Assembly (NCBI RefSeq): GCF_030867145.1
Contig: NC_134422.1
Span: forward strand, 11,480,531-11,544,530
Reading direction: 5' to 3'
DNA: 64,000 bases
Source of the DNA: Opisthocomus hoazin
Taxonomy: Eukaryota > Chordata > Aves > Opisthocomiformes > Opisthocomidae
Numbering within the stretch: position 1 is the stretch's first letter; each line of letters starts with the position of its first letter. This document shows, one piece after another, positions 1-13,460 of the stretch. The translations under genes were made by a program, and so were the position numbers. Under the pieces are notes generated by a model, which saw only the letters and a list, made by a program, of their open reading frames with translations, was not told where the DNA came from and did not search any database.

Positions 1-3000
1 ATATGTGGGATACATCTGTTCAGGACTCCATCTCTAATGGGAGTAACAAGTATCACGATTGCAGCTGGCTGAACTTTTTTACTACTAGTACACAAAAATG
101 TCTTTGTGACCACCATTAAATAGCAATAATGCCAGTAAAACACCAGTAAAAAGCATATTTGGGCTTTTTTTTTTTAGAAAACGGCGTGTTTTAATTTCAA
201 GTTCCATGGAGTTATATTTCAAAAAGGACTTTCCTCCACAAAGCCCCCCACTAAAATACAGATTTGAGCAGCTTTAATGGTGACCAACCTGTCTCAAGTC
301 ACAGCAAAGCTGGAGATGCAAGAGGAGAGGAAGAGCCTGCTTTCATAAATCTGACATAGCTGCACACTGCCTGCTTTCTTAGCCTTCAGTTAGTCTGACT
401 TACACCAAGGGTTGAAACTGTAGTATCAAGTTTGGAGAAGTATGAAGGTGAATTCAAAATAATCTGTCACTTGCCTTGCTGAGTCTCATGCCACTTGAAA
501 CACTGCAGAGGACTCCGGTTTTGCATTGTCAGAGTTTTTCTTGTGCTATCCCCTTTTACTTCTTAACTGGAGAATTTATTGCAGCTTTGTTCTTATTTAG
601 CCTCGTGGTAGGATGCACAAGTTTCTTCTTCAGGCAGCGGGATGCTGTGTGTGCTCCCAGCTCTTCTACCTACACCCAGCCATCGTGGGGCCCTTGTAGC
701 CTCTTGGTTTTTGAGGATGATAATATCTTTCTTGGTGTTTTGGCTGTCTTAAAACAACACCCAAGCAACATATGGTGCTACTTGAGAAGGATTGTCATAA
801 CCAGCCCTGCAGCCATGTGTCCCGGGGTGGGCAGCACCCACCTCCATGTGCTGCGTAGCCTGGGAGAAGAGGTCTGCTCCGTTGCTCCGGCTCAGCCTTG
901 GACCTGCAAAGCCCTTTTCTGCAAATTGATATATTTGCCTGCAAAATGGAGGGTAACTCTTCCTTCATCCTCTTCCTTCCCTTGTTCTCTCACCAGCTCA
1001 GGTTTCACCCCGTGTTCCTGAATTGTGTGTGGTCTGGTGTTGGGGTGTGATCCTGACAGCTCCCCTGCCCGAGGAGCGGGCTGGTGTTTCGGTGGCTAAA
1101 ACTCCTGGTTTCAGCTCTGGCGACCTTAGAAATAAGAGGCTGACTTTCTGAATGCACTGCCTGAGGAGCCTGGGATAGGTCAGAGATTTCTTGAGCAGAT
1201 CAAAAGCCAGAGATGTTTTTCTGACAGCCCCGGAGCTCCCTGTCATGATTTATGAATTCTATACGCTCTATATGTTTAGCCGAAGAGGCTCACTGGGGGA
1301 AGAGGGGCTGGTGTGTGCAAGCAGGAGACAGCATGCAGCTTGAGAGAGCCAGCATCTACCAGGAGATACCCCCTTGAACACGCTCTCTGCAGAGCCATCA
1401 AAGTGCCTTGAGGGACCGTGGCAAAGGGAGCCTGGGAGACTCACAGCAAGAAATGTTGGGATGTTTTAGCTGGCAGCATTTTAGTGGGAGACCGAGTTAC
1501 AGGGAAGCAGACCCCAACCCCAGAAGCTGGGAGCTCTGGACTCTGGGAAGCAGACCTGCAACCTTCCCTTGTTTCACACATGCTCTTTCTCTTTCTTCAG
1601 AGGTTCAGCAGACCCTATGGGGGAGAGCTCTCCCTTGGTAAGTGCTGCGTGCCCTGGCAGATTTTGAGTTTCATGTCCTCTTTTGGAGGTTGGATGCCCA
1701 ACGGCACTCTGCCGGGCTCCTGGGGCTCGTCATACCCGGAGAGCTGTTGTCACACCAGTGACACTTAGCTCATGCTTTTGAGGTTGTCCCAGCATCTCAG
1801 AGACTTGTGGTGCTTTTCTCTCCTCTCCATGAGATGAGATTTTGCTCAGCCCCGTACTAGCAGGGCCTGACCTGAGCCCTATTCCTGACAAACAGAGCAT
1901 GAGGGAGACTTTCCTGATTCTGATGCAAAACAGGACAGGGAAACTCCAAATTATTAACTTTAAGGCTAGAGTGATTCCATGTGCACAGTACAGCAATCCC
2001 TATACCATGTCCGTAACTTCTAGGTTGTACTCTGCTGAGCAGATAGTCTTGCTGTCATTGAAGGCTTTTGAGCAACAAAAATCCACCACATCCCGAGCCT
2101 GAGTAATTACCCACTGGAACAACTTTACTGTGTCGTGCTCTAACACAAAAGTGCCTGGTTTCAGCTTCCAGCGTGCAAATCTTGTTTTTCTCTTTCCCAT
2201 GGAAGAGGAAGCCTTTTGCCAGAAAGCATCTCTCCGGGACCTGGTTATAGATGATGACTAGCTCACCTCTCAGCTCTCTCCTGGCCAAACTAAAGATATC
2301 GAAAGCCTTCAGCCCCCGACACTGTAAGACAGGTTTTCCAGTCCTGAATGATCCTTATATTTTTTTGTCCTGAGTTAGGTAAATCCAGAACTGTGCCAGC
2401 TCTCTGCTCTAGAAGGGTTCCCCGCTCCCCTGCGTGAGGGTTTGCATTAACAGTGGTGCAACTACAGCTCCTGTCTGCACCTTCTGCTGAGAAAGCCGTG
2501 TAAAAATGCTGCCCTCCAGCAGTCACTGCCACTGGGAAGAAGTCTAAGGATAGATATTTTGAAGCCTTGATAGGACTGGCCAGGGATAATTAGGGAAATC
2601 CAGTGGCTGGAATTTCAGCCGTCTGTCAGGCTACAGTCCTTTTTTCCATGGCGTATGGACTAAAGCGGTCAGATGTGCTGTCTAGTCACCATGTCGGCGA
2701 TCAAAGGGATAGAGACGGGCAGCACGGAGCACAAATTGGGGTCTTTGTAAAGACTGTAAACTCTTAGGGAGGGCAGAAAAATCCCTGAAGATGCTCAGCT
2801 GGAGTTACTCTGGGATACCCGAGGTGCAATCCGAGCCATATTTGTTATGGCAAGTCTTAAATCACTCCGCTAAGAGGAGCGACTTCGCTGCTGTCACTAA
2901 GCCAGCGCTGTCACTCTTTAAAGAAAGGCTGGGTGAGCAGTGGGATTTGTTGCTTGAAGAACTGCTGAATGTGTATTTTCCAACAATTTGGGGAACTTGT

Positions 3001-3865
3001 TGTTCTCTTCTCTCTAAATGTCAATGCAAAGTGGGCTCCCAGGGTACTTTTACTGTCTCTGAATGACTGTAGTGTCGATCTTAACACGATAGGCAAGGTA
3101 AATGGAAAGTACCCCCGGAAAACATATATCACTTGAGCTGAATCACAGACAGCAAGCCTTGGCTTATTTATTTTTCCCCATACAGAGGCAAATTTTGTCA
3201 TCATATCACTCACGTAACCTTTCAGATGAACTTAGTAATCATGATATGTTTTGGTTTGGCTTCTTTCAGATTAAAACCTTGCCTTTCAGAAAAAGGAAAC
3301 CATAAGTTAAATAACTCCAAAATTAGGTATTTCTGAAGGATAATTAGTGGTCTTCTTTCTTACCAAAAACATCCAAGACTGTGCTTTAAATAATACCTTG
3401 TAGTAATTCTTTCAGTTCTGCTCCAAGTGTGATTAATTTAGCAGGATGTTATTGGTATAGCGTCCTACATTTCAGACCACATTTTAGGATATTATCTGCA
3501 AAAATGAATGCTACATATCTCCGCAGCTTTTTGAAAAATCAACCAGACCTTGTATCCTAAATCTCCCCCATCCAGGTCTCTCTGCTTCAACAGTTGCACC
3601 AAAGGTTGTATTTGCCTACACATAGATTACCAACCGATCGTGTCCTTTCACTCCCTATTCCTGTAGATAGGGGGACCCATGTAAAGTGAACGCAGATATG
3701 AATCCCTGCCCCCAGTTATTTCATTTGGATGCAAAAATACTGGAACTGTAATCCTCCTACTTCATCGCTTTGAGCAAAAAGCAATTTTAGTTGCACTGAA
3801 ATTTCTATAGCGAGGGGAAGGGCTCTGTGTTTGTAAAAGAGTTCACTGTAAAAAGTGCTGTTGTC

Positions 3866-3957
3866 TGTGCAAATATATAAATATATTCTATATAGGGATA
3901 TATGTGTGTATACACATACATAGGCACTGTATATACAGAAAGACACACACACATACT
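3866..3957. repeat. AT/GT/CA-rich simple repeat with a palindromic core
   Basis: Alternating AT, GT and CA dinucleotide runs form a low-complexity block. It contains a perfect 12-base palindrome, TGTGTATACACA, at 3905-3916, and a short CA run near 3945-3955. This is microsatellite-like and no function is implied. Confidence 0.7.
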
Positions 3958-4739
3958 TAGGAGATGTGTATCTAACACTCACTTATATACAAATCTATTC
4001 CCTGTTATGAAACAATCATCAAGATATAAACAAGAGAAGTTAAACCATGGATGGGCACATTTTCAAGTGCTGCTGGAGGGTTTTATCTACAGTACTGAAG
4101 AAGTGCTATCAAAACCTAAACAGGGCACTTATTACAAAGAAATCTTTACGTAAGCGCTGGAAAGGTTTGCCGAATAACCAGATGTTGTTGCAAAGAAGCT
4201 TCTCCTCCCCCTCCCCTCACTTCTTTGCTTCTTTAATAGTTCGATTAATTCTGTGCATAAACCGGGGCAGATAAAAGTTCTAAGCTTCAAACTTCACCAC
4301 ATCTGGACACTGTTGAAGCCAGATCATTCAGCGGTGCACTTCAGTTGCTTTTAATCTCCCTCAATAAAATAAAAACTTCCAACAAGTAATGCTGACCTAT
4401 ATATATTTTTGCACTGTAAACACTGACATCTGCGAGCTGCTCCAAGCGAGCACGCAGTGCGTTCCACCAAGGCAAACGCTCGCCCTTTGCTGTAAAAGAA
4501 ATACACAGCTGATGCAGTCGTAGCAGTGTTTTCTACTAAATTCTCAGCTATTTCCAATCCTCCGGCTAATTGCTGTCAGGGGAGAAATCAAAGATTAGCT
4601 GTTTTGCTGGAGGAAGGAAAAATAAACGACCTCTTGGAGTACGTTGCTTAAAGTTGCCTAAGCAGAAACATTTTTCTACTCACAGAAGGAGAGCAGCAGT
4701 AAGGAAAGCAGACCCGGTCTCCTCCAGTAACCCATTTTC

Positions 4740-5040
4740 TGGATCCTGCCAGTGACCAGAATCCCGGCTTCACGGCGTTGACCAATTCATCTCCCCCCAG
4801 TGCAGCCAGCCTCCTGCGTTTCTGCTGTCAAGCCCGGAGCCCCGAGTTTGCGAGGCTCCCGGCGAGGCTTGCCGGGAAGGCGGATCCAGCTGCTAAAGCC
4901 CAGCTGTGTGTGGGGTCCGCCCAGGAACTGCAGTTTATGAACAAACTAAGCCCAACTCTCCTCTCCAAATATATACAAATATGGGAGGGGGGAGCAGGGG
5001 GAAGAAGCCTGGCTCCAAAAAAAAGAGTTTGATTTTTTTT
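4740..5040. other. Small GC/CpG-rich patch with CArG-like A/T core
   Basis: GC and CpG rise locally between about 4815 and 4920 in an otherwise AT-richer flank. This is followed at 4965-4984 by a sequence resembling two overlapping serum-response (CArG) half elements: CC, an A/T-rich core, then GG, with one mismatch from the strict CC(A/T)6GG consensus. It could be a distal regulatory element, but nothing else supports that. Confidence 0.2.
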
Positions 5041-5439
5041 TTCCAATGACAACGCGGAGCTGCTCCCGTCTCCGTATGGCCCAAGGATCTTTGAAGGGGA
5101 CCTAATGCCTACTGCGTGCATCTAATCAAAAAGGCATGGGTGCTCCTGCATGCCTCTTTCATCTGAATAAAACACAGAAGGTAATGCTTCAATATGATTA
5201 GCTGCCATTAATTTTCTACTATTTTTTCTCCTTTTAGGAATTAACTCTATCTTTTATGTAAGCTTCAACGAGCTATATTTTTAATAAGGATAATTTGAAG
5301 GTTTAGGGCAGCTTTTTCAGAAAGACCACATCAATATGAGCTTAGCCTAAAGCAGGCGCTTTTGACCCATTAAAGCAGCAGGTTTTAAACATATACTTCT
5401 ATGTTTTCCTGAATCAGGGCCTAAAATAATAACATAGAG

Positions 5440-5640
5440 CATTTAAATAGCTGCTTTCTCCCCAAGATCTCAAACTGCTTTACAAAAACTTGTAAGAAAT
5501 ATTATCCCCACTTACAAAAGGGAAACTGTGAAACGTAGCAGAAATCTGACTTGCCTGGATTGTTAACGCAATCAATCAGTGGCAAAGGGAGGAGTAAAAT
5601 CCTCAAACTCTTGCCCTATGATCTACCCCAATCCTTCAGA
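5440..5640 (-). repeat. Decayed MIR-like (tRNA-derived CORE) SINE, antisense
   Basis: Read on the + strand, the block follows the order expected of a reverse-complemented MIR or related amniote SINE. First comes a GCTTTACA-like segment (about 5476), then ATTATCCCC followed by a GGGAAACTG segment (about 5500-5530), then TGACTTGCC (about 5547), then a CAGTGGCAAAG-like segment and a pseudo B-box region (about 5575-5605). It is heavily diverged and has gaps, so the family assignment is by pattern only. MIR-type elements are ancient and shared by amniotes. Confidence 0.5.
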
Positions 5641-8600
5641 ATGTGTTAAAATAATGATCAATGTAATCGTGTTTGGCAGAGAAAGAGGTGTTGTTATTAA
5701 GTTTTTTTGCAGCTAAAATGCCTGCGTTTGTGAGTGAGGCTAATTTTTTATGGCTATTGATAAATATGTCCACCACTTTTTAATGCATACATAGCATTCT
5801 AATTCAGTGAGTCTCCGGCTTTTTATTTACCCATTTTACAGTTGATCTTTTACTTCATTAACCAGTGTGTGGTGGATACGTGGTGTATCTGTATTTGCTT
5901 GTGTGTATGTGTGGTTATTACTGGTGAGCATTTTGCTCCATTGGACTTGAAGATCCTTTCTTTGCATGAATCTTCCTGATAAACTGCACCCACTTGTTTT
6001 GTGAACTATCTATATAAATTATTCTGTTAGGGAGTGAGATAATGGTATCTCTTTTCTGTATTTAGAAAGGAAAAATTGGAGGTGTTAGACGAGGTGCAGA
6101 CGCAGCTGATAAATATAAAGCACCTCTCCTACACTGTGGCTACACCAGCATGCCTCTGGAGAGGGTAGCTTGGTCTGATCCCACTTGCTTCACGGTGCCC
6201 AGACGCAAGCCAGCTTAGCCTGTCCTCCAGCAAGAAATGGCCTTATGTCCCTGGGATAGCAAAGCAGAAGGCTATGTGGATGCCCTAAGGGAAGATACCA
6301 TCCAGGGCACCCAGAGAACGTCTGTCAGGAAGAACGAGTGTAGAGACATTTGCCCGAGCAGGGGAGCTGCCTCCTGCTCTCAGGCCCTGAGGATGTCGGC
6401 TTGTGTCCCAGGCGAGGTGCAACATTGCTCTCCCTCGCTTGGCTGTGTTTACATCAAACTGGACACCTTTCTATGGGCTATGTAGTATTAATCTAGAAGA
6501 GACGGGCTGGCCTGAGTTACAACAGCTGAGGTATGGCCTTTTAGGACAAGCAAATGTTTAGGAAACTTTCAGAAAGAGATTATTTTCCAAGCGGTGTACT
6601 GAAACCGCTGTGTGCACAGCGGTGTCTTTGGCTGACCTGCCAGCTCTCTTCTTTCTGATTCAGAGCATTTTAAACGGCCCACAGATCGCTCAGACTGCTG
6701 GCTGGATTGTCAGACCTGCATTTTCAGTCCACTGAGCTGAGGCTATTGTAAGAAAACCTCATCTGCAAAATAGGAAGAACGTGAGGCTGGCAGCTTGTTT
6801 CTTCCCTAATGATACGGCGTGAGTCACCCTGGGTCGAGCAGGGAGCCGCACAGCACCTGCCCCACTCACCTGGGCTTTTCTCCACTCTGGAGCCCCTGCT
6901 TATTTCTCAGACCTTATCCAAGCAAAAAATGCAAACCAAAAATCCACCAAAGTGACTCAGGGAGAAGTAAGATCTCTGGGATTTAGCCTAGAATGTCTAA
7001 ACTCACATTATAGAGCTTTGCTTTCATGAAAGAGCACGGTGACCTTTGGAGTGAGACATCAGGGAGGAAGAAGAGACAAATGGTTATTTTTATTGTTGAC
7101 TTGTTTATGCCTTTTGGTGTAAATTCCCCTGCTCCTCTATTAGTGGTCTGGACAACCTCATAACTCAAGACACACTGAAGGCTGGATTTAGGCTGAGGAA
7201 CGTAAGGTCTCTGCAGGGTGATTTTTAAGTTGCATTGTGGGAGCAGTTTTCCCAAAGTTCTCATTTAGAAGCTGGAAGATATTTACTAGAGAAGTAAAAT
7301 AAAACTTTGGTCACCTGAAACAATATAGCTTATATTTAAAAGAGGGTTTCAAACAGCCTGGGTTTCCACTGCAGGAGGCAAGGCTCTGCAACCAATCAAT
7401 AGATTTGAAGCTCCCAACTTATCATTAAACATCCTTGTGCAGGATAACATCACGATGGACATGTGCCAGACCCAGGTGAGTCAAACCTCTTGTTCTTCCC
7501 AGGGGCAAAGACCACCTTCATGTGACAGGGACCATGAAGGGAGAGGAGGGAGATAAGGGAACAACGTAGCCATGCCCCGGACAGTGCTAATGCAAAGGCC
7601 AAAGCTCCTGAGCTTCCCTGGACCTCCTCCACGCCCACTCGATCCCAGAGAACATATCAAGGGCATTGGGTTTAAAATAACTGACTACAACAAAAGGTGT
7701 GAGGTTCACTTCTGCATCGGAAGATGTTCCCTCAGCCCTCTGGATTGCTTGTGCGTTACATGACTGGACTAATATCTGTTGCATCTGCTTCATTCCTTTT
7801 AATCTGTTGATATCAGTAGTGATGATGGGCTTCAGATAAGGTCCATGAGTATTTCTGTTGTGAAGAGGATTTGTAATAAATCAAATTATTAAAAAGGCAT
7901 GTCTAAGGAAAATGGCTACCTGATAGAATCACGGACTCAGCTTCTATTAATGAGCACAAATCCATACTCTTAATTTATGTGTACATGTTGTATGGTTGTA
8001 TTGAACTACTCCCAAGTTGTCCTGGCAGTTAATTAAATGCCAAGAATTTCAGTGTCATCACTTCTGCATCTTCTAAGCACGGCCTTGACGGCCTTGGTTT
8101 CGCTGTGCCATCAGCAACAGTTGCCTGAGAAGGATCTGAACCCCTCACCAGCCGGCATCTCCATCCTGCATTCACCAGGACACTGGCTCCAGTCCTGGGA
8201 GGGTCAAATAAATTCAAACGTCATTGCCTGCTGGGTGCTGAGGGTGCCCATCACTCTTTACCTTCTCACTACCTTTCTGCTGTCACAGCTTCACGGCGGT
8301 TTGGAGTTTGTTTGAGCTCATGCATGTGGGTATGTGGTTTGTGCTCCCTGCTGTCACCTAAGGGAAAATACAATGACTTGACCTTTGGCATTTTCCATTC
8401 TCTTTCTGCAGCTTGTCCCAGCGATGGTGTGGTGACATTTGATGGTCAGATAGCACGACGAGTGCAACCAAAGCCAGCAACACATCCTGAGGGACACAGC
8501 TACACCTCCTGTGGGCATGGGTGGCCTTGTCTGCATTGCCACAACCACTTCTCCTTAGCCCTGTCATCTTCCCCAGGTCCCTGCATCTCTGCTAATGCTC

Positions 8601-11600
8601 ATTTTGGTAGCCATGCAGGATAAACGCACTTACCAAGTGATGCCTGACTTGTATTGGAGTCTTTCCATAGTCCAGAAACACTGGACTAATTCTAATTTCT
8701 CTCAGACTGCATGCAACAAGCTCCTTGACCAAAGATGCACCAGGATTAAGTAAAGGCCTAATTTGCCCATCTCTGCCATTTACAGTGTTACTGAGTTGTT
8801 GTTTTTTTCCTGTTCAGTTCTGTCCCTAACCTTGCTTTCTCCTTATGAAGTTTTGAGTTTTTCTTACTGCTCTCTTTTTTGCTGCTTTTGAAGCCACTTT
8901 CAGTAAGCTTTCCTTCATACTACTGACGTGCTTGTACAGATCCTTTCAAAAGCATGGATTAGTTTTGGCTTTCCAGTTTGTATGCATGGATCCAGCTCTG
9001 CTGTTGCTGAAATGGATGGAAACCACTGCTACCAATTTTAGTCGGTGTGGGACCGGGTGATTTCTTTTCCCCCTGAAAGACATCCAGATCTCTTTTCCAC
9101 TTTCCACTTATCTAGACTTAGACTTAGTCTGACCTAGACTTATGTGATGAGAGGATTTCCCATTTATTCTTTTTGAACCTGCTTTTCCTCCTGCACTTTA
9201 CCCATGCATTGCACCGACAGTTCCTTGACATTCATTCCTCCACTGTATTTTCATAGGGAACCCCAGCAAGGGCTGTTTTCTGCTCCATCCATTGTACCAA
9301 TGACATCACATGCAAACAGACGCCAGGGTCTGCACTAAGGATCAGCCTTTGAAGACCAAATGCACTAGCTGGCATGGCTTCAGCTGCCGGACGCCTCCGG
9401 TTAGCAGGCACCTTCAGGTCTGAGGGAATTAGCCTGCAGAGGGGAGCACAAGCAGCCTGACTCATGAGCTTTGTATTATTACTACTGGTAGTGAAATTGT
9501 GATAGGATCCAGGAGCCTGAACCATGGATCAGGAATGTGTTTTTGAAGGGAAACTCCTGGCCATCCCGCTTTGGCTTGCGCTACGAGGCAGTCTTAGGGC
9601 AGGCACGCACTGGGCTTTTTTCCAGCAGCAGCTAAACTGGAAGGTGCGAAGGGTAGTCAGTCCCCAGGAGCAGGCTAGAGGCACCCTAGAAAATAGCCCC
9701 TGAAATATGTGTGGTGTGGATGGTGGGTCCTCATCTCCAGCTCTGTTGCCCCATGAACCTCCTTGTACCGTTCCTGCCTGCTGGTGAGCACCAGCACAGC
9801 CAGACTCTGCACAGGCACATCGGCACGCGCCTCTCGTCAGCAGGAACACCGATGGCTAACTCTGTCGTCCTACGGTTACTAGGGCCGCGGGTGTTGGGGA
9901 TAGATGCAAAGTACAGCCACTGGTTCAGGTGTTTTCATTTAGTTCTCAGTAGCAAAGTGATGGTTGTTGCTAGTAGTTGTATTATCATTTAATTCTAACT
10001 GCTTCTCAGGACTCGAAGGATGAAGAATCCTAAATGAAGTTACTGAAAATTAGTGTTATGACAACGGGCAAATTGCCCAAATTGTTTCCCGTGAGTATGG
10101 CATAAATTTTTTGTTTAAGGTGTGTTATTTGCTAGAACAAAAGATGCTGTCAAAAGAACCAAGCAGGAAAGGTGACACACAGAACCTTACAAAAAGCATC
10201 AGAGAGCTAGTTAGAAGGTATACACCTTGCTTAGTTTGCGTCGGTTAAAAAAACAGTTTATCCAGAGTAAGAGTAGGATTAAAAAGAATGGGCTTACAGC
10301 CCAGATAAAGATGGGGTCCCTGTTTGCCAGAGACTGTGCGGGGCATCAGGAACACCTGGAAGGAGGGCAATGGGGCAGTCTGCCTCTACCCATATCATGT
10401 CTCTGCGCTTAGAGAAGGCGTAATAAATCTTGCGAAAGAGAGCATCTGTGTTTGGTGAACTTGGGGTATTGCTTTCTCTCCTGTGAGATATGTAACTCTG
10501 TGGTAAGAAAGTCAATAGTGCTTTGACCTGAAAAGGTTGGTTTTGAGAAAATCTGCCTCTCTGATGACAGCTGCAGTGATGGAAGGGACTTTTAGGAAGG
10601 AAGCTGAGTTGAGCTTGCCTTGTTATGGCTGAAGAACAAGGGACATACTACCTAGTGAGGATGCTGAAGAACGGGAGGGTATCCTGATTAGAGTAACCTG
10701 CGGGAAATTAGATTCATGTCTGAAGAAGAAGGGGTCCAAAGGGAGCCTGACTGCAATAGCGGTTGTGTCTAGCTAGGGGGGAAACACTAAAGCTTATGTT
10801 GGCCAAAGCAGTGCAAGTAAGTACTCCAGAAAGCAGTACTGTGCTGGGACCAGGTGTGGCTGAGGTTTGGGTGTCCAGCCATGCTATCGCACTGAAAAAA
10901 AACCCTTCCTAGCTTGGGCACTGGCGGCAAAATCTGGCTGGTTCTCAGCCTTCCAGTTAGTTCATAGGAAAAGCCGCGTGGTCTGCTGGTTAGACCTGGA
11001 GGCAAACATCCTCGAGGGCCGCACTGTGTGCGCAGGTCTGCTGGTCACCTGGAGGGAGAACTGTGGCTGCTGAGGAGCACTTTGCTGGAGCCTGTGGTGC
11101 TTACCGAAGAGCTCTTTGTTGCACAGTAGTTTGTCAGGACATCTCACGCTCTCCTCTAAAGCTCCCCAGGCTGTTGGTCGTCTTGATTTGAACACCTCTA
11201 TCCTCCTCCAGCATACGTAGTGTTTTAACACTTCTCCACAGCTCTACTGCGCCACTTTTTAGGAGCATTAAGTTCAAAGCTGAAAATAGCTTTTGAAATG
11301 ACTGAATGTCAGACCTGCAAAGTATTACTGTACTTTATTGATAATGTTGTTTCCATAATAAAAATATTTGAAACAAAGTATGATATCCTCTGTGAGCTTC
11401 ACATAAATGTTTCCATTATATTGCTGATACGGATCAGAAAAATTTCAGTATGCACATCCTGCAAATGCAAGTGTAATTGATACAAGGTATGTATCTTAAC
11501 GTACATCTTGAGTAAACATAAGAAAACCGTACCCTAATGGAAAACAGACTTTGTCTTACAACGTATAATCACGCTTTTACATCTAAACTGGACTCTGGGT

Positions 11601-12297
11601 TTAGAAAACAAATCTTAAATCAGTCCTAGTCAGAGGACAAATCACAGTTCACATACTTGTAAAAAACTTTTGTTCTAGGAAAGCCTTTTGCGGAAAAGCT
11701 TGGGAAACTCCATCCAGCTACAGTGGTGGAGGGGTGGGAAAGGAGGGACCGAGGTATCCGTTCAAACAATCTGAGGAAAAAGTTGAATAAACATTGAAGA
11801 CAACAGAATAGAAACCAGATGCCAAATATTAATTCAAGGGGATTTTGAGATTTATTTTAATTGTTGTTGAAAGAAAAAGATTAATTTTTGGATGAAAAAT
11901 GTATGCAAATTCAGCTCTGGTCAACACTAAAAAAACCCCGTTCCCTACTCAAAGCGGGAAAAAAAGCAAAGCAAAGAAACCTGCAACATCAACTCCTTAA
12001 TCCCCTGAGGTGGCCTTTAACTTGGGTTTGGAAAGAGCAGGAAAAGAAAAAAAAAGCTACATGAGACTAATAAAAAATCAAGGGACATGGATGTGGTGCA
12101 AAAGCGGGAAATCTCGAGGAAGTGATGTGATGTGTAAACCAGAGAACGATGAGGCTGCTCCCGAGTGTCCACAATGGTGTTTGGAGTACAAGGAATAAAT
12201 AGGAAGAAGCTCTCCATCCAGTTTGCCGGCCCCACAAGGACTGCGTGGGCACCATGGGGTCATGAGGGAATAAACCCAAAGGCTGCAATGATGAAGG

Positions 12298-12330
12298 TAT
12301 ACATACATATATATATATAGAGAGAGAGAG
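12298..12330. repeat. (AT)n(AG)n microsatellite
   Basis: A TACATA lead-in is followed by about six AT units and then about six AG units. This is a compound dinucleotide microsatellite in the 5' flank. Confidence 0.9.
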
Positions 12331-12857
12331 CATGCTCCATCAACTGATGTTCAGTGGGAGGTGTGGGGCAGACTTGCCGAGCGTCTCTCCGAAAAGGCGG
12401 CACCGTAATCACAGGAAAGCACAGCAAGGGTTTGTTCCTGCTCGACGAGAAGAGATGGGACAGCTGGGGCTTTCGCTGAATGAAGGACAGAGGCTTCCGC
12501 AGAGCTGCGCTCAGGGGATCGTAACCGCTCGGGCACCGCATGGCGGGACAGGACACACTTTGGCGTCGGCCCGCAGAGATGGCGGGCAGGAGAACGCCGT
12601 ACCAGCGCCGGGAGGGAGCCAGCGGCCAAGGCAGCACGGGCGGGAGGGTAAGCGACAGCGAACACAGCATGGCCCAGTCCTTCGCTGCTTGTAAAGGAGT
12701 GAGAGCGGGGAAACAACGGGCTGGTGGGCTTTAAAATAATCACCCGAGCTGCCTAATGTTAACAAACACCCTGTGGGAGAGTTAGCAGCTGCTGAAAGGG
12801 GCTCTGTAAAGCAAAGTGACAAGCTGTCCTGCTATGGAGGGAAGGTCAGACACAGGA

Positions 12858-13460
12858 TGGGTGCATCCTGGCTTGTGCCAGGAATAGTGTGGGCAGCAGG
12901 AGCAGGGAGGTGATCGTGCCCCTGTACTCAGCACTGGTGAGGCCACACCTCGAGTGCTGTGTTCAGTTCTGGGCCCCTCACTACAAGAAGGACATTGAGG
13001 TGCTGGAGCGTGTCCAGAGAAGGGCAGCGAGGCTGGTGAGGGGTCTGGAGAACAAGTCCTATGAGGAGTGACTGAGGGAGCTGGGACTGTTCAGTCTGGA
13101 GAAGAGGAGGGTGAGGGGGGACCTTATTGCTCTCTGCAGCTCCCTGAAAGGAGGGTGTAGTGAGGCGGGTGTTGGTCTCTTCTCCCAGGTAACTAGCGAC
13201 AGGACGAGAGGAAATGGCCTCAAGTTGTGCCAGGGGAGGTTTAGATTGGATATTGGGAAAAATTTCTTTACTGACAGAGTGGTCAGGCATTGGGACAGGC
13301 TGCCCAGGGAGGTGGTGGAGTCCCCATCCCTGGAGGGGTTCAAACAACGTGTGGATGTGGCACTTGGGGACATGGTGTGGCAGGCATGGTGGGGTGGGGG
13401 TGATGGCTGGACTTGGTGATCTCAGAGGTCTTTTCCAACCTACGATTCAATGACTCAGAA
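12858..13460 (+). mobile_element. CR1 LINE fragment (3' part), 5'-truncated
   Basis: The strand reads as the C-terminal part of CR1 ORF2 followed by the short CR1 3' UTR. Recognisable segments are the [16 protein letters not shown] motif (about 12910-12950), [11 protein letters not shown] (about 13010-13045), [20 protein letters not shown] (about 13268-13325), and the closing GGTCTTTTCCAACC segment (about 13427). The frame is broken, with a TGA at 13069-13071 and later shifts, so no protein is made. The 3' tail is a degraded form of the CR1 8-base repeat. The element ends roughly 60 bp before the SNX4 CpG island and about 460 bp upstream of the SNX4 ATG. Confidence 0.9.

Larger units (their letters stand above)
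1..12857. other. 5' flanking / intergenic DNA, no gene recognised
   Basis: I see no exon, RNA gene or intact transposon in this stretch apart from the MIR-like SINE and simple repeats listed separately. Open frames here, the longest about 180 codons at 476-1021 on the + strand, show no recognisable domain or composition and I treat them as chance frames. In mammals the gene just 5' of SNX4 is OSBPL11 in the same orientation, but I could not identify any OSBPL11 exon. Its 3' end may lie before the window or may be present only as untranslated sequence. Confidence 0.6.

Noticed and set aside
476..1021. A 181-codon + strand open frame, the longest in the upstream flank.
   Set aside because: It begins with a non-ATG codon and shows no domain, no consistent composition and no splice context that I can recognise. 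It is best explained as chance.
6745..6790. Possible MIR + strand fragment (CCTCATCTGCAAAATAGG).
   Set aside because: Only about 20 bases resemble the MIR core and the flanks do not follow the consensus.
1..12857. Search for OSBPL11 exons, the expected 5' neighbour.
   Set aside because: No recognisable oxysterol-binding-protein segment found in the open frames; its presence cannot be claimed.
12855..13460. Open frames of up to 139 codons within this block as possible genes.
   Set aside because: They are the sense or antisense of a CR1 ORF2 fragment.
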